From contig DDMF01000117.1 in assembly GCA_002340515.1 (NCBI GenBank), positions 1-36,827 on the forward strand: 36,827 nt of DNA, in the 5' to 3' direction. The position numbers were made by a program, and so were the translations under genes. The first letter of the stretch is position 1, and each line of letters opens with the position of its first letter. The notes beneath the pieces were generated by a model that saw only the letters and a list, made by a program, of their open reading frames with translations, had not been told where the DNA came from and searched no databases. Positions 6,701 through 15,600 of this stretch are shown here, one piece after another. The DNA is from Rhodobacteraceae bacterium UBA2553. GTDB lineage: Bacteria; Pseudomonadota; Alphaproteobacteria; Rhodobacterales; Rhodobacteraceae.

Positions 6701-7815
6701 TGAAGCTGCGACTGACTGACATGGCGATCAAGAAGCTGTCTCTTCCAGAGAAGGGGCAAGTGACCCACTGGGATGAAGTCATGCCAGGATTTGGTTTGCG
6801 GTGCTCAACAAAGAGCAAGTCTTTCGTGATCATGTATGGTGAAAAACGCCGTCTCAAAACCTTGGGGCGTTACCCCAATCTCTCCCTGTCTGAGGCCCGT
6901 ACGCAGGCCAAGCGCTTCTTCGTTAAGGTGGAAGATGAAGAAGATGTGCCTTCTCGTCAGGCTGTACTATTCGAAGAGGCCAAGAAGCGTTTCCTCAGCG
7001 ACTGTGAGAAACGCAATAAGCCACGTACAGTGGCTGACTATACCCGATTGCTAAACCGGCATTTCAATTTCAAAGAGGATGTTCAGGACGTCACGCGTAA
7101 GCAAATTATGGAGGTGGTGTCCAGTTTGTCAGGTACACCGTCAGAACAGTCCCATGCCTATGTTGCCATCCGCACAATGATGAACTGGTGTGTGCGGCAT
7201 GGTCTCGTTGAGCGTTCAGTCGTGCCGCCAATGAAGCAGACGGCAAAAGCACGAGATCGTGTCCTAAGTGAGTATGAGCTTAGTCAGGTATATCAGAGGG
7301 CTTTGGAAACCCCTTTCCCATTTGGGCCGATTGTACAGCTCTTGATTCTTACCGGGCAGAGACGCACTGAAATCGGACTTCTGCGCAGGTCTTGGATCAG
7401 CGGGGATGAAGCTACGTTCCCTGAAGGTTTTACCAAGAACAAGCGAGAACACCGTATCCCCTTGTCCCCTTTGGCGCAGAAAGCGATTTCAGGTTTGCCG
7501 GATACTGGCGACTTGCTGTTCCCAGCGGCCACCGATCCTGAAAAACCTTTCACCACTTGGGCGTGGCACAAAGCTCGATTTGATGAAGGGCTAGATGGGG
7601 TTGCTCCCTACACGCTGCATGATCTGCGGCGCACTTTTGCTACCATACACGCTAAGATTGGAACGCCGATCCACGTCACAGAAAAGCTGCTCAATCATGT
7701 TAGCGGGACAATCTCTGGCGTGGCGGCAGTTTATAACCGGCACTCCTATTGGGAGGAGATGGGGCAGGCCGTGCAGCGCTATGACAGTAGCTTGTGTGGG
7801 TTATTGGAGGACTAA
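6700..7815 (+). CDS. P4-type tyrosine integrase of the tRNA-Cys island
   Basis: The 371-residue protein has an N-terminal DUF4102-like arm-binding domain ('LTDMAIKKLSLPEKGQVTHWDEVMPGFGLRC', residues ~5-35, then 'LGRYPNLSLSEARTQAK'). A SAM-like core-binding domain covers ~95-175. The catalytic domain has Arg in 'LTGQRRTEIGLL', His-x-x-Arg in 'TLHDLRRTFAT', His in 'LLNHVSG' and Tyr in 'VAAVYNRHSY'. All key residues are present, so it is probably active. It integrates DNA into the tRNA-Cys 3' end next to which it lies. The start is overlapped by a candidate arm site, so it may be autoregulated. Confidence 0.93.
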   Translation: MKLRLTDMAIKKLSLPEKGQVTHWDEVMPGFGLRCSTKSKSFVIMYGEKRRLKTLGRYPNLSLSEARTQAKRFFVKVEDEEDVPSRQAVLFEEAKKRFLSDCEKRNKPRTVADYTRLLNRHFNFKEDVQDVTRKQIMEVVSSLSGTPSEQSHAYVAIRTMMNWCVRHGLVERSVVPPMKQTAKARDRVLSEYELSQVYQRALETPFPFGPIVQLLILTGQRRTEIGLLRRSWISGDEATFPEGFTKNKREHRIPLSPLAQKAISGLPDTGDLLFPAATDPEKPFTTWAWHKARFDEGLDGVAPYTLHDLRRTFATIHAKIGTPIHVTEKLLNHVSGTISGVAAVYNRHSYWEEMGQAVQRYDSSLCGLLED

Positions 7816-7865
7816 AAACTAAAATGGTGTGACAGAATGCAGCAGTTTTATAGTTCGAGCAGCAC

Positions 7866-8237
7866 CTACTTTTTTGCAAAGTAGTAGCCGGTTGCAGCAG
7901 CCAGCAAGGTTGTAGTGGGGGACAAAACCATTTGCAGCAAACCCTCAATTTCTCCACCACCTTTTAGCAAAAGAAAAATAGTGATTGCAATTCCTTGCAA
8001 AAAGAAGAGTACCAGAAGACCAATCGCAATAGTGGAAGCAGTCCTCTCTTTTTTGTATGCAAGGGTCTCGGTTGGTTTAACCAGATTGAATTCATCGGAA
8101 TTGTTTTGCTCAACAGGTTTTTCTGTTGGGTATTCAAGTCCCAATGCTTCCGGAGACTCTCTGGTCTGTAAATTTTTTGGATAAATGAGACCGCCGATAT
8201 CGGCGGCCTCATTTCCTATTTCCTTGTCATCAGTCAT
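7866..8237 (-). CDS. Small two-TM membrane protein coupled to an RHH gene
   Basis: The 123 residues have a polar, acidic N-terminal ~65 residues. Two hydrophobic segments follow: 'TIAIGLLVLFFLQGIAITIFLLL' (~70-91) and 'MVLSPTTTLLAAATGYYFA' (~103-121). The protein ends with KK. Its ATG overlaps the stop of the RHH gene upstream (8234-8237), so the two are translationally coupled. I do not recognise the family. The pair could be an antitoxin-like regulator with a membrane effector, but nothing in the sequence proves toxicity. Confidence 0.65.
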   Translation of the reverse strand: MTDDKEIGNEAADIGGLIYPKNLQTRESPEALGLEYPTEKPVEQNNSDEFNLVKPTETLAYKKERTASTIAIGLLVLFFLQGIAITIFLLLKGGGEIEGLLQMVLSPTTTLLAAATGYYFAKK

Positions 8238-8473
8238 CGCAAATGCAACTCCATAGGTGGTTTTTGTGGGCGCTCCACAACTATCCGTGCACCGGCAGAA
8301 ATTTGATCTAGGAGATAAATTTCAGTTCCAATTGCTTGCCGGATTAGTTCGTTTACGGACACTCCCTTTTCAGCAGCCTTTGCCTTAACCTCATTTGCTG
8401 CATCTGAGGATAAACGCAATGTAAGGCGCTCTACGGATGCATCAGACGAAGTCTCTTTCGCTACACTTGTCAT
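8234..8473 (-). CDS. Ribbon-helix-helix protein
   Basis: The 79 residues contain an RHH core: strand 'VERLTLRLS', helix 'SDAANEVKAKAAEKG', then 'VSVNELIRQAIGTEIYLL'. The C-terminal tail ('ARIVVERPQKPPMELHL') is extended. The ATG at 8473 has GGAG eight bases upstream; a TTG at 8500 in the same frame is less likely. It is first in a two-gene operon with the membrane protein at 7866. Inverted repeats just upstream are probable operators. Confidence 0.7.
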   Translation of the reverse strand: MTSVAKETSSDASVERLTLRLSSDAANEVKAKAAEKGVSVNELIRQAIGTEIYLLDQISAGARIVVERPQKPPMELHLR

Positions 8474-8494
8474 ATTAAACACTCCAGATGTTGC

Positions 8495-8521
8495 CGTCAA
8501 TTTGACGTATTTCTGACGTCA
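8495..8521. promoter_or_regulatory. Paired TGACG palindromes upstream of the RHH operon
   Basis: CGTCAATTTGACG at 8495-8507 is a perfect 13-bp palindrome. TGACGTCA at 8514-8521 is a perfect 8-bp palindrome with the same TGACG core. They lie 22-48 bases before the RHH start and are likely autorepression sites. Confidence 0.6.
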
Positions 8522-8657
8522 TTATGCACTAGGTTCATCAATACTTCAACTATTCACTACATGAGATGGCTACGTATTCACGGGGTGGTAGAGTAATCTA
8601 TTGACCAAGTCAGCAGGTCATTATATGAGACTCCGAAGACTTCTTCAGGGGTAGCCC

Positions 8658-9017
8658 ATGTTTGATAACCGAGACAAATTGATTGAATTCGTTGACAGTC
8701 TTTCTGATGAGGCTCGGCTAAGCATAGCTGAAATAGCGGATCAACTTGGCGAGAAAAAAAATACGGTTAGTGGTTGGCTTAGCGATGAGCGTAATTATCC
8801 CCCCTCTCATCGTGGGGCAAGAAACCAAAAGTTTTATGATAAGAATGTGATAACGCAACTCTTGCTCGTCTACTTTGCCAATAGGCAACCAGGTATTACT
8901 GTGCAGGTTAATCATGCTTATGATCGCATTTCTAGAAATGGTATCGGTGCTAGCCTAGAAGCATTGCGGAGCAGTTCAGGGGATTTCTTCAATGTGCTCC
9001 AGAATCAGGACGCATAA
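8658..9017 (+). CDS. HTH DNA-binding protein of unknown target
   Basis: The 119-residue protein carries 'LSIAEIADQLGEKKNTVSGWLSDERNYPP' at ~20-48, a clear helix-turn-helix of the XRE/phage-regulator kind. The remainder ('FYDKNVITQLLLVYFANRQPGITVQVNHAYDRIS') resembles no family I know. It is divergent from the RHH operon and convergent with the integrase at 9115. It could be the control gene of the tRNA-Asn recombination unit. Confidence 0.65.
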   Translation: MFDNRDKLIEFVDSLSDEARLSIAEIADQLGEKKNTVSGWLSDERNYPPSHRGARNQKFYDKNVITQLLLVYFANRQPGITVQVNHAYDRISRNGIGASLEALRSSSGDFFNVLQNQDA

Positions 9018-9114
9018 TTTTATTCAAGATTATGGGCTTGGTTTTTCCACGTGTTTAGAAAAGAGCTTGATAGTAAATAAAGTAGGTCTCTTGTTGATAA
9101 GATTAATTACCTAG

Positions 9115-10497
9115 TTAACGGTTTTTGCTTAATCCCAAAAGAACTCCCAATTTGTCAGTCACTGGTCGAAGCGGATCAACCATGCCCAAATCGTAAATAA
9201 GGGTGGTTTCGATATTGCCACGATGATCTGCGAGGTGTGACACAGCCTCACGCTGGACACCTTGTCCGGCCATCATCAAGGAAATGGCCATGCGCTTGAG
9301 GTCATAGAGCTGGAAGTAGTCAGGCACGCCTTCCAGAGCTTTGAAACGCTGTAGAGCGCGATGAAAATTGTCGCGTGGTTTGGATTGATCAGAGTGGTTT
9401 GGAAATAGGAGATCACTTTCTGGCCAGCGAGTACGCTGCAACTGAACCAGCTCCGCAACCTTTGGATGAATGGGGATTGAGCGAAACGCATATTCGTAGG
9501 TGCTGCGGGACAGCTTCTGACCTTTGGTGTTGTGCTTTTTCCAAATCAGATCCCCCAAGGAGAAGTGCTCAAATTGAGCATTTTTCACATCACTTGGGCG
9601 TGCCATGGTCAGGATAAGAATGCCCATAAAATTGCAGTATTCCACCAACTGATCATATTCGGTTTTGGCGCGACCTGCTTTGAGGGCAGCAATGCGTTTT
9701 GTATTGCCCTCTAACCCTTCAAGATTGATCACCTCCTGCATAGGGGGATTGAAAATATGTTTGGCAATCACTCTGATTTGGTCAGGTGTATAATCTCGGC
9801 GGTGCTTGATAATCTTGCGCATTGAGAACGGGTCACATGGATTGCGCATGTCAACGATTTGCATTCGGATCGACCAGTTGAAAAGGGCGCGCAGTTGGCG
9901 CAACGCACTGTTGGCAACGCTGTTGGACTGAATGGATTGTAGGTAGGGGCCAATATGTTGCGGCGTGATATCGGTGGCAACAATTTCACGAAGGGCTTCA
10001 CCGATTGTCACCCGTTTCTTTCTTTTGCCGCCACGCTTGGGATTGGCGGGCTGTTCCCGTGTCCATGGTGCGATCAATCTTCCGAACTCAGCGCGATGTG
10101 AGGCGCTGCGGGATGCAAGGTGCTGCGCAAAATAGGCACCAATGACCTCTCCGAGGGTTTCACCGTGCTTGGCTCGATAATCAATTGCTTTAACTAAGCT
10201 GGGATCATTTCCCTCATCAATTTCGAGATTGCGCTGCTGAACGATCATGCGCGCTGAGGCAACGTTCATGTTGGCGGGCGAACCAATAACATGCCGCTTT
10301 GATTTACCATTGAATCTGAATGTGTGGATGAATGACTTTGCACCCTGAGCGGTAATCCTAAATCCAAGACCTTGAATGGAGCCGTTGCGCAATTTGCCGT
10401 CAATGCCACGCGCAGTGTCATGGATGATTTCTTGTGATTTTCCTTCTGGGCAGGTTGCTGCTTTGATCAGCGTATCGGTTAGAAATAGCTTTGCCAC
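9115..10497 (-). CDS. Tyrosine integrase next to a tRNA-Asn attachment remnant
   Basis: The 460-residue protein has an N-terminal arm-binding region ('FLTDTLIKAATCPEG...IQGLGFRITAQGAKSFIHTF'), a core-binding domain (~115-215) and a catalytic domain with Arg in 'LTMARPSDVKNAQ'. The usual His-x-x-Arg box reads 'YDLK' in 'FQLYDLKRMAIS', followed by 'SHLADHRGNIETTLIYD' with His and Tyr. Box II is therefore unusual (Tyr for His, Lys or the next Arg for Arg). The gene starts 160 bases from a 3' tRNA-Asn fragment flanked by candidate arm repeats, so it belongs to an element that targets tRNA-Asn. Confidence 0.85.
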   Translation of the reverse strand: MAKLFLTDTLIKAATCPEGKSQEIIHDTARGIDGKLRNGSIQGLGFRITAQGAKSFIHTFRFNGKSKRHVIGSPANMNVASARMIVQQRNLEIDEGNDPSLVKAIDYRAKHGETLGEVIGAYFAQHLASRSASHRAEFGRLIAPWTREQPANPKRGGKRKKRVTIGEALREIVATDITPQHIGPYLQSIQSNSVANSALRQLRALFNWSIRMQIVDMRNPCDPFSMRKIIKHRRDYTPDQIRVIAKHIFNPPMQEVINLEGLEGNTKRIAALKAGRAKTEYDQLVEYCNFMGILILTMARPSDVKNAQFEHFSLGDLIWKKHNTKGQKLSRSTYEYAFRSIPIHPKVAELVQLQRTRWPESDLLFPNHSDQSKPRDNFHRALQRFKALEGVPDYFQLYDLKRMAISLMMAGQGVQREAVSHLADHRGNIETTLIYDLGMVDPLRPVTDKLGVLLGLSKNR

Positions 10498-10518
10498 TCA
10501 TCGTGATTTCGTTGTTTT

Positions 10519-10537
10519 CATGTAAACCCCATGTAAA
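10519..10537 (+). repeat. Left arm-type repeat of the tRNA-Asn attachment region
   Basis: CATGTAAACCCCATGTAAA contains two ATGTAAA units 11 bases apart. It matches 10748-10766 at 18 of 19 positions, and the two copies bracket the tRNA-Asn fragment. Confidence 0.65.
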
Positions 10538-10657
10538 AGAATGACACAATATATAGAATATTTCAAACATTTCTGATTATTGAAAAATTATGATTAACCT
10601 AGCAAATACAACGCTTTTTGTTCTTTTTGGTGTTTTTCTAATATCTATATATTGCGT

Positions 10658-10702
10658 CTGTTAATCAGCTTGTCACAGGTTCGAGTCCTGTCACCGGAGC
10701 CA
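10658..10702 (+). repeat. 3' fragment of tRNA-Asn (orphan attachment core)
   Basis: The 45 bases read from the anticodon loop CTGTTAA (anticodon GTT) through a perfect T arm (ACAGG-TTCGAGT-CCTGT) to CACCGGA-G-CCA. The bases before the loop do not pair with the 3' anticodon strand, so the 5' half is absent. Anticodon, T arm and acceptor identify tRNA-Asn. It is an att core and not a working tRNA. No complete tRNA-Asn is in the window. Confidence 0.8.
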
Positions 10703-10747
10703 TATATTTCAAACACTTATAGCACGCTCCCAAAAACGAAACGCTTC

Positions 10748-10766
10748 CATGTAAACGCCATGTAAA
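10748..10766 (+). repeat. Right arm-type repeat of the tRNA-Asn attachment region
   Basis: CATGTAAACGCCATGTAAA is the partner of 10519-10537 and lies 45 bases beyond the CCA end of the tRNA fragment. Core flanked by paired arms is the layout of an attP or attP-like site. Confidence 0.65.
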
Positions 10767-10828
10767 CATTTGAGCGAAGATGTGTGCTTGCTGATTGTGC
10801 AGATCGAGTGATTGGTTTTGACAGAATG

Positions 10829-10908
10829 GGCCATCTGTGGCCTACTTTTTATCAATGTCGCCATAGGGCGGCTTTTTTGTTTTGGCACCCTTTGCGGGTG
10901 CCTTTTTT
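10829..10908 (+). terminator. Three tandem intrinsic terminators
   Basis: Three hairpins with T-runs lie in 80 bases. They are GGCCA-tctg-TGGCC then tacTTTTT (10829-10850); GTCGCC-atag-GGCGGC then TTTTTT (10857-10878); and GGCACCC-tttgc-GGGTGCC then TTTTTT (10884-10908). All face rightward. No gene ends just before them. The next gene's ribosome binding site starts 16 bases after the last T-run. Confidence 0.8.
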
Positions 10909-10936
10909 ATTTCAACACAATTTAGGGGGACGATAC

Positions 10937-11326
10937 ATGAACGGGCAACCGGCCATTGTACTTATGGAGCACGAGCTTCAACACATGCTGACCGAAACGG
11001 CAAAGCAAGCTGCTAAAGAGGTCATTTCAGAATTTAAATCTGAGCTTCAAACTGATCAGAAAGAAGTGATCACGCGGAAGCTGCGGGCTTATATCGAAGA
11101 TCGCAGCACAATATCCGACCCACGCACAGAGTGGGCGAATGGTCTGCATATCCGCAGCATCAAACTGAATGGGCGGGACAAACCACGATCTCAATCTTGG
11201 CTCCAACAGTTTAAAGTGAATAGTGGGCTGAGGGAATGCATTTTCCGAAAATCTAGAACGACTGGCGGTAATCAAGAATGGTGTTTTGAGGATATCGCCA
11301 ATGCGTGGGAGGTCGTTCAGTTTTAA
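10937..11326 (+). CDS. Unknown soluble protein behind triple terminators
   Basis: The ATG at 10937 has AGGGGGA six bases upstream. A longer frame from 10784 would read through the three terminators and is rejected. The 129-residue protein has an N-terminal helical part ('MEHELQHMLTETAKQAAKEVISEFKSEL', ~10-40). A basic C-terminal half follows, with 'SWLQQFKVNSGLRECIFRKSRTTGGNQEWCFEDI', which could be a small DNA-binding fold. I do not recognise a family. Confidence 0.7.
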   Translation: MNGQPAIVLMEHELQHMLTETAKQAAKEVISEFKSELQTDQKEVITRKLRAYIEDRSTISDPRTEWANGLHIRSIKLNGRDKPRSQSWLQQFKVNSGLRECIFRKSRTTGGNQEWCFEDIANAWEVVQF

Positions 11327-11638
11327 TTTATATGTTTGCAACCGAAATTTCGTATGAGGCGGAGGTAATCAACTTTTTTACTTTAAGAATTAATAACTTT
11401 GTCCACTTTGGGTTTTCAAAACGGAAGAACTCTAAAGAGCTTGCAGGCGGCGCGAAATGCATTTGCGGTCGTGATTGGAAGAGAGCAACACGTCCAAGTC
11501 TTCAATTGAGGTGATTTAATCATAAGGCCGCATTTCAACCGAACTTCACACGTCGTTGGGGTGCCGAGCATCAAGCTCTTATTGACAATTTACCAAAAAG
11601 AAACTCTATCTATGCGCGAAGTTTTTATTAGGTGACCC
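11327..11638. other. AT-rich gap without a recognised gene
   Basis: The 312 bases between the unknown gene and the truncated acetyltransferase hold only short frames without ribosome binding sites. I saw no strong hairpin or repeat. It may be decayed sequence from insertions. Confidence 0.5.
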
Positions 11639-12019
11639 GTGCATTCCAATTCCAGCGTTTTGAACACTCCTGAACTTGAAAGCCCGCCAAGCAAACCGCT
11701 TTGCTTTCATGTGGTGTCTGATCGTGCTGACATCCCGAAAATCGTTGATCTTGCCCGCGAGGCCCATGCGGAAAGCCGGTTTGGCTATATTCCGTTTAGC
11801 GCTGACAAAGTGCGCAAGATTGCGGAGCAGGCGATTGCGGATGAGAAACGCCATGCGGTGATGTTGGCCGAGAAAAATGACGTCCCGGTTGGCTTCGCCT
11901 ATTGCTCGGTTGCGGAGTATCATATCGGGACGGATGTGTTGCTGACCACCATTCACAACATCAACGTGTCGCGCGACGTGCGTATGCTGGCTTCTGCATT
12001 AGCTTTTGAAGTATCCTGA
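11639..12019 (+). pseudogene. Truncated GNAT-family acetyltransferase
   Basis: A GTG at 11639 begins a frame with the N-terminal half of a GNAT protein: 'ADIPKIVDLAREAHAESRFGYIPFSADKVRKIAEQAI' and the strand pair 'AVMLAEKNDVPVGFAYCSVAEYHIG...TTIHNINVSRDVRM'. The acetyl-CoA-binding loop (R/Q-x-x-G-x-G/A) and C-terminal helices that should follow are missing. The frame runs into unrelated sequence after about base 11990. It is probably a fragment cut when the RTX operon was inserted. Confidence 0.65.
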
Positions 12020-12028
12020 GCAGGATAC
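12011..12028. promoter_or_regulatory. Inverted repeat upstream of the RTX operon
   Basis: GTATCCT-gagc-AGGATAC is a perfect 7-bp inverted repeat at the junction where the GNAT fragment ends, 29 bases before the ATG at 12057. It has no T-run, so it is more likely an operator or mRNA stem than a terminator. Confidence 0.45.
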
Positions 12029-12056
12029 TCTGCGAACCAAAAGGAGAGTAGTTACA

Positions 12057-12614
12057 ATGAATGGCATAACAGATAGCAATCAAGATATTGGTGAAAATAT
12101 TGGTTCTGCCGAAAGTATGAAAGCAAAGCACAGTGCCCTAGTCTTAGGGGCTATTGCAAAGATTTCCATGATTGTAAGTGTTTGTGCAATCACTTCACTT
12201 TTCTCAAGTAAGGTACTAGCAGACGAAATCCCCATCAATCCAGCTCAGTGTATGTCGACGATACAAGAATTAGATTTGCGATACAGATCTCGAATGCGAC
12301 ACACCTGCTTCGATGTGCCTGCCGCCTCATGTGAACGCTCAGATGATATATCTGCATGCATTTTGTCTTTTGTGGAGATGGTTGATAAAAAAGTGGAAGC
12401 AATTTTGGAATCCCTTCCAAACGAAATAGATGAAAGTGGATTGTCCGCCAGAAGGTACAATGTGGCAATTGAGAGGTTTGACGAATTGGGTTCAATTTCG
12501 GAATGTAATTCCGAAAACGATGATGAGAGAGCTTTATGTATCTATATATTGAGATCTGTAGCTCTCATCGAAGCTTTTAGAATGGCAAGACTAGCCGGCA
12601 TCAAAGATTTTTAA
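12057..12614 (+). CDS. Small exported Cys-rich protein preceding the RTX gene
   Basis: The 185-residue protein starts at the ATG with AGGAGAG upstream. It has a long hydrophobic N-terminal segment (~27-52, 'LVLGAIAKISMIVSVCAITSLFSSKVLA') that fits a signal peptide or anchor. The mature part has about six Cys in helical context ('AQCMS', 'RHTCFD', 'AASCERS', 'SACILS', 'SECNSE', 'ALCIYI'), loosely reminiscent of LprI/DUF1311 periplasmic proteins. It ends 11 bases before the RTX gene and must be co-transcribed. It could be a periplasmic partner or immunity-like protein for the RTX product; this is inference. Confidence 0.65.
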   Translation: MNGITDSNQDIGENIGSAESMKAKHSALVLGAIAKISMIVSVCAITSLFSSKVLADEIPINPAQCMSTIQELDLRYRSRMRHTCFDVPAASCERSDDISACILSFVEMVDKKVEAILESLPNEIDESGLSARRYNVAIERFDELGSISECNSENDDERALCIYILRSVALIEAFRMARLAGIKDF

Positions 12615-12625
12615 GGAAAATAATA

Positions 12626-15600
12626 ATGGGAACAAGCGTTGTATTTTCGTCTGATGGCACTGCAAAAGTCGTAATCGATTCAACATTTGGAAAAGAAGGG
12701 GTAATGGGCAATGATGCTGTCAGAGAGCGTGCCGCCGAATACAATTCGATTGTTGAGCGTGCCCGGGAAGACCCGACGAATACTTCGCTTCAAGCCGAGC
12801 TCGCCAAGGAAAAAGTTTTCTTAGAGGCGGTAGTGGCTGCGGTCAAAGGCCCGCACGGTTTTGGTGCGGCTTTGGCCAGTGCACGTAGTGGGGAAATGGC
12901 TGCAATAGCGATTGATGAGCTGGAAGGCTATGCAGAAGAGGCTAATCTCACAGACATACAAACTGCTAAATTGGTAAACGACCTACTAGCTTACGCGCAA
13001 CAAACTGGCAAGGGTTTGAACCCTGAAACATTGGGCGATTTTTTAAATGAAACCTCAACTCCTGAGGTTGAAATTTTAAATGGTTTGGGGGGCAACACTT
13101 CTTCTTCTGGTAATGATGGCGGTAGTGACAACGACGGTTCGGGTTGGGACCCAACGCCCAATGATACAACCCCTGGTCTCGGAACGGGTGGTGACAATGA
13201 TAGTGATGGAAATGGGCACGAAGACTCGGATAATGACAATGATACTGGCGGCGGCACCTATCCAACCTATGACCCTGATGCGGATAATCCGGGGTCTAGT
13301 GGGACGGATGCCGATAGTGGTGGAAGCGGTCTAGAAGACGCCCATAATGACGGGGTTGGGTCTGGGAACCTGATGCCGATTATTCTCGATATGGATGGTG
13401 ATGGGATCGAGATCACGGTTGATGGCAATGTCAGCTTTGATGTGGATGGTGACGGCTTTCTCGAGCAAACGGCTTGGGTTCACAAAGACGATGCATTTTT
13501 GGTGCTTGACCTGAATGCCGATGGTACGCGTGGGGCGGGTGACGGCAAGATCGACCAAACTGCCGAACTTGTGCTGACAGAATGGGTGAACGAAGAGGGC
13601 GCGACGGATCTGCAAGCGCTTGCCTCTTTTGACAAATTGACGCGCGGTGGGAACAATGATGGAATTCTGGATCATCGCGATAGCATCTGGTCTGAACTAC
13701 GTGTTTGGCAGGACAGCAACTCCAACGGTGTGACTGATGCGGGTGAGTTAAAAACGCTGTCTGAGCTTGGGTTTGAGCAAATTAACCTAACCTATGATGA
13801 TGGCACGCATTTTGCGGACACGACAAATGACGTCACGATTTTTAACAGCTCTCTGCTCGGCACCGCCTCCTATGTGCGCAATGGCCAGACTGTCACAGGT
13901 GGTGTTGGCGATGTTGCGCTGGCTTACGGGGCGGACGGGTGGAAAAAGGTAGCAACGTCTGCTGGCCACAATATCGCTTGGGAAAGTGGGATGGTGTGGA
14001 AGTTTCTTGAGCTTTCCAAATTTGCATCCTCAAACACGACAATTTCTGACGGAACCTATCATGGCGTATTCGGTGACACGCGCAACAATGTGATTAATAC
14101 TCGGTTTGCTACCAACGAACTGATCATTGATGGTGGTGCTGGGAATGACTACGTGGAGGCCTCTGGCCAGAACGATATCATTTTGGGCGGCACTGGCAAT
14201 GACACATTATATGGCCTCGAAGGGAATGATACCCTTGATGGCGGCAGCGGTGCCAATCGGCTCTACGGTGGCTGGGGGGATGATCGTTATGTGATCAGCT
14301 CGCTGGCAGGAAGTTCCTGGATTTCACGCGGAGCAGAGCACAATGCGGATGGGCATGATGCGGTTACGTTCTCGCAACTTAACGCGTCTGAGGTGAATAT
14401 TACAAAAAGGTCGGATGCCGATAACGGCGGCGGTGCAAATGGCACCTCACTGCGTTTTTATTGGAACAAGGGCGGCGCGGCAGGATCACTTGAGGTTGCA
14501 GACGAAGGCTTGGATATCGAGCAGTATGTATTTGCTGACGGCCTGACTGCTAACAATTTCATCGTTGGGGATAGCGCTGGCCGATCACATGACGGTACAG
14601 ACAAGTTCGATCTTATTGATGCAAAAGAAGGGTCTGACACAGTCAACGGTCACGTAGGCAATGATATCCTGTTTGGACGAGGCGGAAATGATGTGTTGTC
14701 TGGTGGTGCTGGCGACGACGCTTTGTACGGTGGGAATGGCAATGACACGCTTAACGGGGGGGCAGGCCGGGATTTGCTATCAGGTGGAACAGGCGACGAT
14801 ACCATTTACTTTGCCAATGGAGACAAGTTTTGGGATGCCGTTGGAAAAGCCAGAGATGTCGGCGGAGCAGGCCACGACACGCTCACCGTTGCAAATGGTT
14901 CATATTTTGCCACGACTGGCTTGAGTGCGTATGGTTTTGAGCGTTTCATTGGTGCTGATGGAAATGACCGTGTCAAAGGCGGCCTGTCCAGTGTCAACTA
15001 CTATTTGTATGGTGGCTTAGGCGACGATACGCTCACCGGTCATGGCGGCAATGACACGCTACATGGTATGGACGGCGCTGATCATCTCCACGGTGGAAAC
15101 GGGAACGACTATATTTCCGGTGGGGACCAAGCTGATTACGTTGAGGCTGGGGCCGGGAACGATACTCTTTTTGGCGGAGATGACCGGGATACGATCTATG
15201 CTGATGCTGGCGATGACACAGTATCGGCTGGCGCGGGGAATGACCTTGTGATCGGCGGAACAGGTGCTGATGTTCTGTCTGGTGGCAGTGGCACGGACTA
15301 TCTGAGCTACTATCACAGCGCCCATGGCGTGGTAATTTACCTCGCCCATAACACCGCCTCTGGGGGAGACGCGCAAGGTGATAAGATTGATGGTTTTGAA
15401 GGTGTTTCAGGATCAAATCATGCCGCTGATGAACTGTATGGGACCTCTTATGCCAATATCATTCGTGGCAATGGTGGGAAGGATACGATTTATGGCTATT
15501 CCGGCGATGATGACATCAATGGCGGTTCAGGCAATGACCTGATTGTGGGCGGTATTGGTGCTGATACCCTTGTGGGTGGCAGCGGATGGGACTTTCTTAG

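Noticed and set aside
10784..10936. Longer start for the unknown gene ending at 11326
   Set aside because: It would translate through three terminator hairpins, and a strong Shine-Dalgarno precedes the internal ATG at 10937.
11305..11514. A 69-residue plus-strand frame after the unknown gene
   Set aside because: It overlaps the upstream gene's end without a ribosome binding site and has no recognisable protein pattern.
12966..13675. Long minus-strand frames opposite the RTX gene
   Set aside because: They are low-complexity shadows (His/Pro/Ser-rich) of the Gly/Asp-rich repeats on the plus strand.
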